DNA of 64,000 nucleotides from Shinella sp. (GCA_003248775.1 QFQX01000007.1:89874-153873); one strand, 5' to 3'. Counted from the stretch's first letter, positions 8,500 to 18,136 are shown. Notes: a model not told the origin generated them from the letters alone. Program-made: numbers and translations.

Positions 8500-8988
8500 C
8501 TACTTCGTGTCGTTGGGAACCTGCAGGTTCGGCCGATCAACAATCCAAGTCACGACCATCGAGACCAGCCAAGCCAAAGCCAGAATGCCATACCACTGCG
8601 GACCTGACCGGGTGAAATAGACAGTTGCGACAAGGCAGGCGGCGACAGCGGTCCCCACAACCGTACCGATAACTCTATCCCTTGTTGTGGGTACCTTCCG
8701 GCGAGGCTTCAGGCCAAAAGCCCGCGTGATCTGCTGCGCCATCCAGACCCCGAACGCTTCGGCAAGCTGATCGCGCCTTCTGGGTTTGCTTCCATCGAAA
8801 CGCCTGATCGCGATGACCATGCAAATAGCAAGGGGAACGATATACACGATCTTTACGGGCACCCCCATGCCCACCAGCAGCGGGGGAATAATAAAAACCG
8901 AGACGATGAAAAGCGCAATCGCAAGCGCTCCTATCTGCCATGCACGCATCCGGGAACCAGCTCCACACAACCAGGAATAGTGAACCAT
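8500..8988 (-). CDS. hypothetical multi-pass membrane protein
   Basis: A 162-residue protein with four predicted hydrophobic helices: ALAIALFIVSVFIIPPLL, a second around IVYIVPLAICMVIAI, a third near VVGTAVAACLVATVYF and a fourth near ILALAWLVSMVVTWIV. A basic, polar loop (about residues 63-105, with KPRRRDQ) separates the two pairs. The start may be the internal Met at residue 14 (8949) rather than 8988. No family recognised. Its codon use, like that of its convergent neighbour, is less GC-rich than the flanks. Confidence 0.6.
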   Translation of the reverse strand: MVHYSWLCGAGSRMRAWQIGALAIALFIVSVFIIPPLLVGMGVPVKIVYIVPLAICMVIAIRRFDGSKPRRRDQLAEAFGVWMAQQITRAFGLKPRRKVPTTRDRVIGTVVGTAVAACLVATVYFTRSGPQWYGILALAWLVSMVVTWIVDRPNLQVPNDTK

Positions 8989-9079
8989 GCCCTGTTCATG
9001 GCGTCCGGTCTACCGGGTGTAGAGATTGTAGTTTATGGGGCATTACCACGACCGACGCCGCAAAGCTTCCCACCCGCTA

Positions 9080-10429
9080 TCACCCCTCCAGCAACCGATA
9101 GGACGGCACAGCCCGGTTGGCCAAGGCGCCGTTACGCAAGATGATGCGGTCGGAGTGGGGGCGGGCGATCACCTGGTCGAGCGTCCAGGCTTCCAGCACC
9201 ATCAGGTCGGCGGGGCGGCCGGGGCGGATCGCGCCGTGTTCGATGCCCATGATCGCGGCGGGGTAGGGGCCGGCATAGGCTGCGGCGTCGGCATAGGGGT
9301 GGTCGAGCTGCAGGATGCGCACCGATTGGCGCCATGTGTCAAGCATGTCATGGTCGCCGTAGGCGTAGAAGGGGTCGCGGCAGTTGTCGCCGGCGGTCGC
9401 GACGCGGATGCCGGCGGCGGAAAGCTCCTTGACCGGGGCCACGCCCCGCCAGCGCGGGGTCAGCCCTTCCTCGCGGCCCTGCAGATACATGTTCACGGCC
9501 GGCAGGGTGATGATCGACAGCCCGGCATCGGCGATCAGCGCGATCCGTTCACGCAGCACATCCTCGGGCAGGAGCGCCAGCGAGCAGCAGTGGCCGCAGG
9601 TCACGCGGCCCTCATAACCATGCCGGATCGTCGCCCGCGCCACATGCGGCAGGGCGTCGGCGCTTGCGGCTTCGTCGACATGCAGGTCGATGTCGAGGCC
9701 ACGTTCCTTGGCCAGCGTGAACAGGCGATCGAGCAGAAGGTCGATATCCTCCAGCGCCGCGCCATGGGTGCCGCCGGAGGCGCGGGTGACGCCGCCCATC
9801 AGCCCGCCATGCTCGGCGACGATATCGGCGAGACGCGCGCCGTGGGCGGTTCCATAGGCATCGATCGGCACCAGCCCCGCGGCCTGCAAGGTGATCCGGC
9901 CCCGCCAGCGGCTGCGCATCTCGGAAAACGCCTCCCAGGTGGTTTCCGCCTGTCCCTCATGGCTGTCGAGATGGGTGCGGATCGCCGCGACGCCATGGGC
10001 GTCCGCCGTCGCAAGGCCGAATTCCATGCGCCGCAGGATGTCGTCGCGGGTCCAGTGAGCGAGCCGGTCGGCGGTCGTCGCGGCCCGCGCGCCGGGATGC
10101 GTGCCCCCGGATTCGGGCGTACGGCCAAGGATATGCGCCTTGTCGAGATGGGCATGGGCATCGACCAGCAGTGGCCAGACATGGCGGCCCTTGAGCCGGA
10201 TCGCAGACGCATCGGGTTCCGCAGCGGCCGCTTCACTTGCCCTGACGCTGGCCACCACGCCCGCCTCGATGACGATGTCCACGAGCGCCGCTCCGTCGCG
10301 GTCGATGCCCGCACCGTCAGGCGCGCCATCGCCAAGCAGGCTCACGGGAACGCGCGCACTGGCCAGCACGATGCGTGGATGCTGTTTCAGCTGGCCTGCG
10401 AGATAAGTCGGGAAATCGATGTCGCTCAT
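9080..10429 (-). CDS. amidohydrolase, cytosine deaminase-like (CodA family)
   Basis: A 449-residue amidohydrolase-superfamily enzyme resembling CodA-type cytosine/isoguanine deaminases and N-isopropylammelide-type hydrolases. Metal ligands are visible as HAHLDK (92-97), a conserved HLDSHEGQ, DLHVDEAAS, CGHCCSLALL and a late catalytic Asp in TAGDNCRDPF. The N-terminal and C-terminal stretches form the usual composite beta-sandwich (the C-terminus reads GRPADLMVLEAWTLDQV). It is transcribed in the same direction as the Ugp-like operon but separated by 387 nt from the regulator gene. Substrate is likely a nitrogen heterocycle or ring amide. Confidence 0.85.
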   Translation of the reverse strand: MSDIDFPTYLAGQLKQHPRIVLASARVPVSLLGDGAPDGAGIDRDGAALVDIVIEAGVVASVRASEAAAAEPDASAIRLKGRHVWPLLVDAHAHLDKAHILGRTPESGGTHPGARAATTADRLAHWTRDDILRRMEFGLATADAHGVAAIRTHLDSHEGQAETTWEAFSEMRSRWRGRITLQAAGLVPIDAYGTAHGARLADIVAEHGGLMGGVTRASGGTHGAALEDIDLLLDRLFTLAKERGLDIDLHVDEAASADALPHVARATIRHGYEGRVTCGHCCSLALLPEDVLRERIALIADAGLSIITLPAVNMYLQGREEGLTPRWRGVAPVKELSAAGIRVATAGDNCRDPFYAYGDHDMLDTWRQSVRILQLDHPYADAAAYAGPYPAAIMGIEHGAIRPGRPADLMVLEAWTLDQVIARPHSDRIILRNGALANRAVPSYRLLEG

Positions 10430-10816
10430 GATCCGTCCTGTAAAGGCAAGTCGAAGCAGCGCCGGGAGGCGGCGGGGGAGGTTTGCCGGCGCGGGCCCGC
10501 CCGTTTCCGCGTCGTGACCTGTGAGGACATGCGCAAGGGGGAGCGGCCTGCCGCCTATTCATGGGACAGCAATCATCGGCTGACAAGGAAGAGCAGCGGC
10601 GAGCGGCAGGAGAAACGGTCTTTTCAGACGGGTTCCACGAAGGGTGGGCGTGGCAAGAGGCACCGGACCGTAAAATCGGACCGTTTTCGACCCGGCGTTC
10701 CGGCAGGCGGATGCAGCGGTTCTGCGTCGGGAGCCGCGCTCGAACGAAAAGATGGAACATGGAAGGCATGTCCGTTTCCGCCGGAAATGCTCCGCCGCGA
10801 TGCGCATGCGCCCAAA
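10430..10816. other. intergenic region without recognised genes
   Basis: This stretch of 387 nt lies between the amidohydrolase start and the stop of the RpiR-type regulator. It has high GC content and only shadow reading frames. It should hold the promoter of the amidohydrolase, but I could not pick a clear -35/-10 pair. Confidence 0.5.
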
Positions 10817-11704
10817 CTACAACAACGCCTTGGACAACCCGCTTTCGGCGCGAAAGGCCCTGAATTCCTTGAGCGCCCTCAGCGACCGGCCCTCATCGAT
10901 GGCGGCGAGGTCGAGGATGACGGCGTTGGCGATGGTCATCGGCACCACAAGCGACTGGGATTCGCCCGGATCGCCGCGTGAAACGAGGATCTGGAAATCG
11001 GGCGCGGGATCGATGCGGGCACCCTGAAGATCGGTCACGGCCAGCGTTTTTGCGCCGCGCGCCGCGGCAATCGCCCGCACTTCCTGCACAACCGGCGTCG
11101 CCCGGCGGAAGGCGAGAAACCACACGACATCTTCCGGCGAGAGCGTGGACAGCGCTTCCGCCAGCTGGTGCATCTGGCTGCCGAGATCGACGGCGTCGTA
11201 ACCCGATCGCCTGAGGCGCAGGGCGATCAGCGAGGAAAGCGCCGCGAAGTGGCCCCGGCCGAGGATGAAGACCCGGCGGCAATCGCGCAGGCTCTGCGAA
11301 AACGCCCTGATATTGCCGTCGGATACCGTATTGCGCACCTGCTGGAGCGCGGCGATCTCGCTGTCGAGCACGGAGGCCAGCAACCCGCCTTCCTCGGCGC
11401 GAACGAGACGGGCGGCCATGCGGGCCGCAGGGCTTTCGAAATCGCCGACGCCGTCGATCAGGTTGGATTGCAGGAAGGAACGAAACTCGGGATAGCCCTT
11501 GAAGCCGAGGCGGCGGGCAAGCCGCACGGCTGAGGCCGGGTGCACGCCGGCGCGGGAGGAAACCGCCGTGCCGTTTTCCATGGCGGCGCGCACCGGATCC
11601 TGCATCAGAACGCCGAGCAGGCGGGTGTCGGCCTCGGTCAGCCGGGTCGAATTGCGGCTGATGAGATCGCCCAGCGCCTGCGGAACTTCACCTTGTCTGT
11701 CCAT
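10817..11704 (-). CDS. MurR/RpiR-family transcriptional regulator
   Basis: A 295-residue regulator with an N-terminal helix-turn-helix domain (about residues 10-85; SSRAGVHPASAVRLARRLGFKGYPEF is the recognition region) and a C-terminal SIS sugar-isomerase domain (about 120-270; RRVFILGRGHFAALSSLIALRL and LAFRRATPVVQEV). Members bind sugar phosphates and control nearby catabolic operons. It lies 49 nt downstream of the ATP-binding gene on the same strand, so it probably controls the Ugp-like operon and/or the amidohydrolase, either as an operon member or from its own promoter. Confidence 0.92.
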   Translation of the reverse strand: MDRQGEVPQALGDLISRNSTRLTEADTRLLGVLMQDPVRAAMENGTAVSSRAGVHPASAVRLARRLGFKGYPEFRSFLQSNLIDGVGDFESPAARMAARLVRAEEGGLLASVLDSEIAALQQVRNTVSDGNIRAFSQSLRDCRRVFILGRGHFAALSSLIALRLRRSGYDAVDLGSQMHQLAEALSTLSPEDVVWFLAFRRATPVVQEVRAIAAARGAKTLAVTDLQGARIDPAPDFQILVSRGDPGESQSLVVPMTIANAVILDLAAIDEGRSLRALKEFRAFRAESGLSKALL

Positions 11705-11753
11705 GGTTTCCCGTATGCCTGATTTCCTGCGTAATTAAAGATGTTTACGTGTT

Positions 11754-12821
11754 TCAGCTTGCGTTTGCGCCAGCATGCGCGGTCGGTTCAGCCAGTGCAA
11801 GCTCGATGCGGTTCTCGCTCTTGTCGTCGAAATAGAGCGCCCGGCTGAAATCACAGACGGCCCACAGCCTCTCGGTATTCTGCGGCATCGTCTCGCGCGG
11901 GCAGGTCAGCGTCAGGCGGCCGGCATCGCTGTCGCAATGCAGGATGATGTCGGAGCCGGTCATTTCGGAAAGCAGAAGCCGCATGGGCAGCGCCGGCCCC
12001 GCGGGCTCTTGCCCCTGCACCGCGATATGCTCGGGGCGAAAGCCGATGGTGATGTCCTGCGGACCCCGCCATCCGGGCATTTTGGTCGCAGGCAGGAAGT
12101 TCATCGCCGGCACGCCGAGAAAGCCCGCGACGAAGCGATTGGCCGGGCGGTCATAGATCGTCTCGGGCGTGTCGAACTGCTGGAGATGGCCGCCCTTCAT
12201 CACCGCGATGCGGTCGGCGAGCGACAGCGCCTCGGTCTGGTCGTGGGTGACGTAGACGATGGTGGCGCCGAGCGCCCGGTGCAGCTCCTTGATCTCGGTG
12301 CGCATGGCGACGCGCAGCGCGTTGTCGAGGTTCGACAACGGCTCGTCCATCAGGAAGGTCGAGGAGTTGCGGGCCATGGCGCGGCCCATCGCCACGCGCT
12401 GCCGCTGGCCGCCGGAGAGCGCGCCGGGCTTGCGGTCGAGATAGGGTTCGAGCTGCAGCGTCTTCGCCACGCTTTCGGCCCGCGCATTGCGCTCCGCCTT
12501 GGGCATGCCGCGCAGCTCCAGCCCGAAGGCAATGTTCTGGCGCACCGTCATGTGCGGATAAAGCGCGTAGTTCTGGAAGATCATGGCGATGTCGCGATCC
12601 TGCGGCGCCAGATCGTTCGCCCGCCTGCCGTCGATCTCGATCTCGCCCTCGTCGATGCGCTCCAAGCCGGCGATCAGGCGCAGCAGCGTGGACTTGCCGC
12701 AGCCGGAAGGGCCGACGATGACGACGAATTCGCCGGGCCGGATATCCATGGAAACGCCGTGCAGGATCTGCGGCCCGCTGGCATAGGATTTCCGGATGGC
12801 ACGAAGGGAAATGCCGCTCAT
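11754..12821 (-). CDS. ABC transporter ATP-binding protein (UgpC/MsmK type)
   Basis: A 355-residue ATPase of the CUT1 sugar-importer class. Walker A GPSGCGKSTLLR, Q-loop FQNYALYPHM, signature LSGGQRQRVAMGRA, Walker B STFLMDEPLSNLD and switch His in YVTHDQTEALSLADR are all intact. The C-terminal regulatory TOBE/OB domain begins near residue 235 (TIGFRPEHIAV). The start overlaps the end of the GDPD gene by 4 nt, indicating translational coupling. It energises the two permeases encoded upstream on the same transcript. Confidence 0.95.
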   Translation of the reverse strand: MSGISLRAIRKSYASGPQILHGVSMDIRPGEFVVIVGPSGCGKSTLLRLIAGLERIDEGEIEIDGRRANDLAPQDRDIAMIFQNYALYPHMTVRQNIAFGLELRGMPKAERNARAESVAKTLQLEPYLDRKPGALSGGQRQRVAMGRAMARNSSTFLMDEPLSNLDNALRVAMRTEIKELHRALGATIVYVTHDQTEALSLADRIAVMKGGHLQQFDTPETIYDRPANRFVAGFLGVPAMNFLPATKMPGWRGPQDITIGFRPEHIAVQGQEPAGPALPMRLLLSEMTGSDIILHCDSDAGRLTLTCPRETMPQNTERLWAVCDFSRALYFDDKSENRIELALAEPTAHAGANAS

Positions 12822-13579
12822 CGGTTTGTCTCCCGGTTTTTCTCATCCCGAATGGCGATGGCGAGGCTCGGCCGGTCGGTGGTGAAGACCTTGACGCCGA
12901 GCGAAAGCGCCTTTTCGATCTGCGGGGCGGTGTGGGCGGCCCAGCAGCCGAAATCGAGGCCGGCGGTCCGTATCTCCGCCATCAGCGCCGCATCCGCAGT
13001 GTCTATATGGACGCCGATTTCCGGGATGCGATGGGCGCGGGCAAGCTCGATCACCGCCGAGGTTCCAAGCTGGCGAAGGACCGGCGGGCTGACCAGCCAG
13101 AGCTTCGGGCGGTCCGTCGCCGCCGTGATCTGGTCCAGCGCCCCGATCAGGAAGGAGGAAAAAGTGGTGCGCTCCAGCATGCCGTGGCGGGCAAGCGTTT
13201 CGACCACGCGCGGCACGAAATCCGTGTAGGGGCGGCCATCGGCACCGGGCTTGATTTCGCAGCGGAAATCGACGCGGCTTGCCGAAAAGATGGCGCAGAG
13301 TTCGTCAAGCGTGAGAGGATGGCCGCCTTCGCCGTAATTGATGGTGGCGGCGCGCACCTCTGCTTCCGTCAGGCCGGCGATTGCGCCGGTGCGGTCGGTG
13401 GTGGCGTCCAGCGTGGCGTCGTGATGCACGATGATGGCGCCGTCTGCGGTCGGGTGGACGTCGAACTCCACTTCCTCCAGCGCCATGAGTGCTGTCGCCG
13501 AAAAGCCGCGGGGCGTGCTGTCGCCGAATTCGAGCGTTCCGCCGCGATGGGATGCGATATGTGTCATTTTGTGTTCCAT
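12818..13579 (-). CDS. glycerophosphodiester phosphodiesterase (UgpQ-like)
   Basis: A 253-residue GDPD-family protein. The catalytic motif is IASHRGG near the N-terminus with the acidic pair in VEFDVHPTADGAIIVHHD (second catalytic His). The EIKPGADG region supplies the Ca/Mg-binding Glu, and the C-terminus reads GVKVFTTDRPSLAIAI. There is no signal peptide, so it acts in the cytoplasm on imported glycerophosphodiesters, giving glycerol-3-phosphate and an alcohol. It lies between the ATPase and permease genes of a Ugp-like importer, which supports that substrate. The start could be ATG 13579 or 13567. Confidence 0.9.
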   Translation of the reverse strand: MEHKMTHIASHRGGTLEFGDSTPRGFSATALMALEEVEFDVHPTADGAIIVHHDATLDATTDRTGAIAGLTEAEVRAATINYGEGGHPLTLDELCAIFSASRVDFRCEIKPGADGRPYTDFVPRVVETLARHGMLERTTFSSFLIGALDQITAATDRPKLWLVSPPVLRQLGTSAVIELARAHRIPEIGVHIDTADAALMAEIRTAGLDFGCWAAHTAPQIEKALSLGVKVFTTDRPSLAIAIRDEKNRETNR

Positions 13580-13585
13580 GTTGAA

Positions 13586-14395
13586 TTACTTGACCGCGCC
13601 CATGGTGATGCCGCGCACCAGATGCCGCTCGACCAGCAGGAAGCCGAGCAGAACAGGCAGGATGGTGATGGTCGATGCGGCCATGACCAACGGCCAGTCG
13701 ATCAGGCCTTCGCCGGGATTGGTGCGGTAGAGCCGCGCCAGCCCGATCTGCAGCGTGAAGAGGTCTTGCCTGCCGACGGCGACCAGCGGCCAGATGTAGT
13801 TGTTCCATTCGGTGAGGAAGATATAGAGCCCCATCGAGAAGATGGCGGGCTTCGAGATCGGCACGATGACCCGCCAGAGCACCTGCAGCGGCGTCGCACC
13901 GTCCATGTAGGCGGCCTCGTCCAGCGCCTTGGGAATGCCCTTGATGTATTGCCGCAGGAAGAAGGCGGCGAAACCGTTGGAGATCGCCGGCAGGATCAGC
14001 CCCGCATAGGTGTCGAGCAGCCCCGCTTTCGCCAGCGTCAGGTAGTTGGGAATGAGGCTGATATGGCTCGGGATCATCAGTGTCGCGACGGTTGCGCCGA
14101 ACAGCAGGTTGCCGCCGCGAAACTCGAAGCGGGCAAAGGCGAAGGCGGCCATGGTGGCGACCGTCAATCCCAGTATCGTCACCAGCCCGGAGACGAGAAT
14201 GCTGTTCAGCAAGTAACGGGCGAAATTATACTGCCCGACCGCGCGAACATAATTGCCGAGCGTGAATTCCACCGTGCCGGTGTAATAGGCATTGGCCGTC
14301 TGGAACGACATCCAGATCGAATAGAGCACCGGCACGAGGAAGATCGTCCCGGCAGCCAGCGCAAGCAGGGTGAGGAGGCGGTTTTCAGGCTTCAT
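13586..14395 (-). CDS. carbohydrate ABC transporter permease (MalG/UgpE type)
   Basis: A 269-residue CUT1 permease with six hydrophobic helices. The cytoplasmic EAA loop reads EAAYMDGATPLQVLWRVIVP, which contacts the ATPase. The N-terminus is ENRLLTLLALAAGTIFLVPVL and the protein ends VERHLVRGITMGAVK, a typical MalG-type tail. It overlaps the partner permease by 11 nt. Substrate is inferred from the neighbouring GDPD gene as a glycerophosphodiester or glycerol-3-phosphate. Confidence 0.94.
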   Translation of the reverse strand: MKPENRLLTLLALAAGTIFLVPVLYSIWMSFQTANAYYTGTVEFTLGNYVRAVGQYNFARYLLNSILVSGLVTILGLTVATMAAFAFARFEFRGGNLLFGATVATLMIPSHISLIPNYLTLAKAGLLDTYAGLILPAISNGFAAFFLRQYIKGIPKALDEAAYMDGATPLQVLWRVIVPISKPAIFSMGLYIFLTEWNNYIWPLVAVGRQDLFTLQIGLARLYRTNPGEGLIDWPLVMAASTITILPVLLGFLLVERHLVRGITMGAVK

Positions 14396-15254
14396 AATGC
14401 ACCTTCCTGCCGACGACGAAGGACTTGACCAGCGCCAGCACGATGAGAAGGACGAAGAGCAGCACGGCGAGCGCCGAGCCCTGGCCGATATCGAACAGCA
14501 CGAAGCCGACGCGGTAGAGCATGTTCACCAGCATGTCGGTCGCGCCGGCCGGTCCGCCATGGGTCATGACGTTGACGATGGTGAAGACCTGGAAGGCCTC
14601 GATCACCGAGATCACCATGAGGAAATAGGTGGTGGGCATGACCAGCGGCACGGTGACCCGGCGGAACACATGCAGCCGGCGGCCGCCATCGACGGCGGCT
14701 GCATCGTAAAGCTCCTGCGGCACGGCCTGCAGGCCGGCGATATAGATGACGATGTCGTAGCCGAGCTGCTTCCACGTATTGACCGCGATCAGCACCCAGA
14801 GCGCCAAGGACGGGTCCTGCAGCCACGGCACCTTGCCGAGACCGAGTTTCACCAGCAGCGCATTGACCATGCCGTAATCGGTGGCGAACACCCAGGAGAA
14901 GACAACCGCGATAGAGACGGTGGAGGTGACCGAGGGCAGGAACAGCGCGCCGCGCAGGAGCCGCGAGGGCAGTGTTTCACGCACCAGATAGCTGGCGATG
15001 GCGAGCGCCAGAGCAAGCCTCAGCGGCACGGAGAGTACCGCGAACAATGCCGTGACCTTCAGCGCGTTCCAGAAGTCGCGCGAGGCAAAAAGGGCGCGGT
15101 AATTGTCGAGGCCGACGAAGGGCATGTCCGGCGACAGGAAATCCCAGTGGCGGAAGCTCAGATTGAGGCTCGACACGATCGGGATATAGGTGAACACCGC
15201 GATGAAGGCGATCAGCGGGCCGACGAACAGATAGGGTGTGAGGGTGCGAAGCAT
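14385..15254 (-). CDS. carbohydrate ABC transporter permease (MalF/UgpA type)
   Basis: A 289-residue CUT1 permease with about six membrane helices, opening MLRTLTPYLFVGPLIAFIAV. The EAA loop reads ELYDAAAVDGGRRLHVFRRV. It pairs with the downstream permease to form the channel of the Ugp-like importer. It starts 85 nt after the binding-protein gene, an interval that could hold a transcript-stabilising structure often found behind abundant binding proteins, although none is obvious by eye. Confidence 0.94.
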   Translation of the reverse strand: MLRTLTPYLFVGPLIAFIAVFTYIPIVSSLNLSFRHWDFLSPDMPFVGLDNYRALFASRDFWNALKVTALFAVLSVPLRLALALAIASYLVRETLPSRLLRGALFLPSVTSTVSIAVVFSWVFATDYGMVNALLVKLGLGKVPWLQDPSLALWVLIAVNTWKQLGYDIVIYIAGLQAVPQELYDAAAVDGGRRLHVFRRVTVPLVMPTTYFLMVISVIEAFQVFTIVNVMTHGGPAGATDMLVNMLYRVGFVLFDIGQGSALAVLLFVLLIVLALVKSFVVGRKVHYEA

Positions 15255-15339
15255 GGGAGCCCAGATCGAGCGAAAGAAAGGGTGAGGGACCGGCGGCCAC
15301 CCGAAGGCAGACCACCGGCCCCGCTGTTTCGGCAGAGGC

Positions 15340-16599
15340 TTATTCGCCGGTGCGTTCCGCTTCCTTGCGGGTCTGGGCGGCGAAGTCCTTCATGGTCTCT
15401 GCGACATCGCGCTGGCCGAAGGCCATGGCTTCCCACATCTTGTATTCGGTGGTGCGCATCCAGGTGACGACCGGCGCGCGCGAACGGCCATGGGCGAAGT
15501 CGAGCTGCTTGATGGCGACGTCGATGCCCGGCTGGGTGGCAAGCGCTTCGGCGGCGACCGGCAGGGCGGCGCTCTTCCGGTTGATCGGCAGATAGCCGGT
15601 TTCGGCGAACCAGATGGCGTTGGCTTCCGGCGAGGCGGCATAGCTCACGAACTTGTAGGCCGCGTCCTGAACCGCCTTCTCGGAGGTGGAGAGAATGCCG
15701 ATGCCGGCGCCGCCGATCGGAACCGAGCAGGTCTTGTTGCAGGGCATCGGGCGCGTTTCGAGCTTGTCGCCGAGCGCCTTCTTCGCGCCGCCGTAATTGC
15801 CGGTCGAGTTCAGCATGATGCCGACCTTGCCCGCGAGGAATGCGTCGCGGCCATTGTCTTCCTCGGTCACGCCATCCGGCGAGGAGACCTTTTCCTTGTG
15901 CACCAGCGAGGCCATCCACTGATAGGCTTCGATGGTGTTGGGGCTGTCGAGCAGCACTTCGTTGGTCTTGGGGTCCATCAGCTCGCTGTCATTGGCCATG
16001 ACGAGGCCCCAGCGGGCGAACTGGCCGGGCGCGGCAATGCCGCTGATGCCTTCCGAACCGAGCTTCTCGGTGATCGTCTTCGACGCGGCCATGATGTCGT
16101 CGAAGGTCTTCAGCGCAGGCTCGCCCTCGATGCCGGCGCGCTTGAAGATGTCGCTATTGTAGTAAAGAACCGGGGTCGAGGAGTTGAAGGGCACGATATA
16201 GTTCTTGCCCTTGTAGATGCCGACTTCGCGCGCGTAGTCGTAAAGGTCGTCCTTCAGCGGATCGGCATCGAAATAGGGAGTGAGGTCGGTCAGCACGCCG
16301 CGGTCGGCGAAAAGGCCGTAGCGGGTCACCTCGAGAATGACCGCATCGGGCGCGCGCTTGGCCGGAATGGCAGCCTGCAGCTTGGCGACGATGTCGTTAT
16401 AGTTGCCGATGAACTCGGCCTCAATGTCGATATCCGGATTGGCCGCTTCGAAACCGGCGATGATCTTGTCCAGCGCTTCGCCGTTGCCCTTGTTGAAGCT
16501 GTGCCAGAACTTCACCACCGTCGCGGCCTCAGCCGAAGCGACCGTGGCCAGAAGGGCAATGAGGCTGGCGCCAGCCAGTTTTTGCAATTTGTGTGACAT
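15340..16599 (-). CDS. extracellular solute-binding protein (UgpB-like)
   Basis: A 419-residue periplasmic binding protein of family 1. The signal peptide is KLQKLAGASLIALLATVASAEA, cleaved after about residue 25. The mature start VVKFWHSFNKGNGEALDKI matches UgpB-type proteins. It is the first gene of the minus-strand Ugp-like operon (binding protein, two permeases, GDPD, ATPase, regulator). The 250 nt upstream (16600-16849) should contain the operon promoter. Substrate is inferred from the GDPD gene. Confidence 0.93.
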   Translation of the reverse strand: MSHKLQKLAGASLIALLATVASAEAATVVKFWHSFNKGNGEALDKIIAGFEAANPDIDIEAEFIGNYNDIVAKLQAAIPAKRAPDAVILEVTRYGLFADRGVLTDLTPYFDADPLKDDLYDYAREVGIYKGKNYIVPFNSSTPVLYYNSDIFKRAGIEGEPALKTFDDIMAASKTITEKLGSEGISGIAAPGQFARWGLVMANDSELMDPKTNEVLLDSPNTIEAYQWMASLVHKEKVSSPDGVTEEDNGRDAFLAGKVGIMLNSTGNYGGAKKALGDKLETRPMPCNKTCSVPIGGAGIGILSTSEKAVQDAAYKFVSYAASPEANAIWFAETGYLPINRKSAALPVAAEALATQPGIDVAIKQLDFAHGRSRAPVVTWMRTTEYKMWEAMAFGQRDVAETMKDFAAQTRKEAERTGE

Positions 16600-16849
16600 G
16601 AATATTTTTCCTTTGCAAAAGAAATTGCATCCCGCCCGTCATCCTCTAGACCCGTTGCACGACAGTTTCGTGAAGCTGCGGGCAAGTTTTGATGACGTTT
16701 GCCGGAACAGGCGGCATCGGCCGCGCTCGGGGCAGTCCGCGGCGGGCAGCGCCTGCAATAATCGTTGCACAACGAAAAACGGGGCGCCCGCGATTGCGAG
16801 GCACCCCGACCGTTTCAGGATTTCATGTAAGTGCTGCGGTGGCCCGCTC

Positions 16850-18136
16850 TCAACGCCCCGTCGGATTGCGGCCGGCGTCGAGGCTTACGGGACGGCCCGG
16901 CAGCGAGAGTTCCGCGACCTTCGGCGCGGTGCGGGCGATGACCTTGCCGCGACGCAGGACGGCGAGGCGGGCGGGCTTGAGGCGCAGGGCCTCCAGCACG
17001 TCCTCGGCCTGCAGCACGACGAGGTCGGCATTGCAGCCGACGGCAAGGCCATAGCCTTCGATGCCGAGCGCCCTGGCGGAGTTCACCGTCAGCGCCTCGA
17101 AGATCTTCTTCTTGTCCTCGACGCCCGACATCTGCGCGACATGGATCGCCATGTGGCCGACTTCCAGCATGTCGCCGGAGCCCATGGAGTACCAGGGGTC
17201 CATCACGCAGTCATGGCCGAAGGCGACATTGATGCCGGCGGCCATCAGCTCGCGCACGCGGGTCATGCCGCGGCGCTTCGGATAGGTGTCGTGGCGGCCC
17301 TGCAGCATGATGTTGATCAGCGGGTTGGGAATGGCGTTGATTTCCGCCTCCGCCATCAGCGGAATGAGCTTGGAGACGTAGTAATTGTCCATCGAATGCA
17401 TCGATGTCAGGTGCGAGCCGGCGACGCGGCCCTGCAGCCCGAAGCGGATCGTTTCGGCGGCCAGCGTCTCGATGTGGCGCGACATCGGATCGTCGGTCTC
17501 GTCGCAATGCATGTCGACCGGCAGGCCGCGCTCGGCGGCGATGCGGCAGAGCGCCTCGACCGAGGCGGCGCCCTCCTGCATGGTCCGCTCGAAATGCGGA
17601 ATGCCGCCGACCACGTCGACGCCCATGTCGAGCGCGCGCTCCAGCGACTTCACCCCGTCCGCCGCGCGGTAATAGCCATCCTGCGGGAAGGCGACGAGCT
17701 GCAGGTCGATATAGGGCGCGATCTTCTCCTTCACCTCCAGCATGGCCTCGACGGTGACGAGGCGGGGGTCGGAGGTGTCGACATGGGTGCGGATATGCAG
17801 GAGGCCCTGCGACACCGCGAGATCGCAATAGGCGAGCGCCCGCTCGACCAGCGCTTCCTTCGTCAGGAGCGGCCGCAGCTCGCCCCAGAGCGCGATGCCT
17901 TCCAGCAGCGTGCCGGAGACGTTCATGCGCGGCAGGCCGAGCGACAGCGTGGCGTCCATGTGGAAATGCGGATCGACGAAGGGCGAGGTGACGAGGCGGT
18001 GGCTGGCGTCGATGGCCTCGCCCGCTTCACCGGCAAGGTTTGCCTCGATAGCCGCGATCCTGCCGTCCCTGATGCCGATATCGATGCCCTTGCGGCCGTC
18101 GGGCAGGTTGGCATTGCGGATGATGAGATCGAACAT
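16850..18136 (-). CDS. cytosine deaminase-like amidohydrolase
   Basis: A 428-residue amidohydrolase of the CodA group. Motifs are DPHFHMD (55-61), RTHVDTSDPR, the HCDETDD metal/substrate motif, SHLTSMHS and the late catalytic Asp in FGHDCVMDPWYSMGSGDML, which closely follow E. coli cytosine deaminase. The chosen start is ATG 18136 (MFDLIIRNANLPDG); another Met lies 5 codons upstream. It is the last gene of the BMP-type importer operon, 87 nt after the second permease. It probably deaminates an imported pyrimidine-like base, but related enzymes act on creatinine or triazines. Confidence 0.9.
   Translation of the reverse strand: MFDLIIRNANLPDGRKGIDIGIRDGRIAAIEANLAGEAGEAIDASHRLVTSPFVDPHFHMDATLSLGLPRMNVSGTLLEGIALWGELRPLLTKEALVERALAYCDLAVSQGLLHIRTHVDTSDPRLVTVEAMLEVKEKIAPYIDLQLVAFPQDGYYRAADGVKSLERALDMGVDVVGGIPHFERTMQEGAASVEALCRIAAERGLPVDMHCDETDDPMSRHIETLAAETIRFGLQGRVAGSHLTSMHSMDNYYVSKLIPLMAEAEINAIPNPLINIMLQGRHDTYPKRRGMTRVRELMAAGINVAFGHDCVMDPWYSMGSGDMLEVGHMAIHVAQMSGVEDKKKIFEALTVNSARALGIEGYGLAVGCNADLVVLQAEDVLEALRLKPARLAVLRRGKVIARTAPKVAELSLPGRPVSLDAGRNPTGR

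Noticed and set aside
9035..10981. A 648-codon plus-strand frame
   Set aside because: It is antisense to the amidohydrolase, with His/Gly/Arg-rich composition typical of shadow frames in high-GC DNA.
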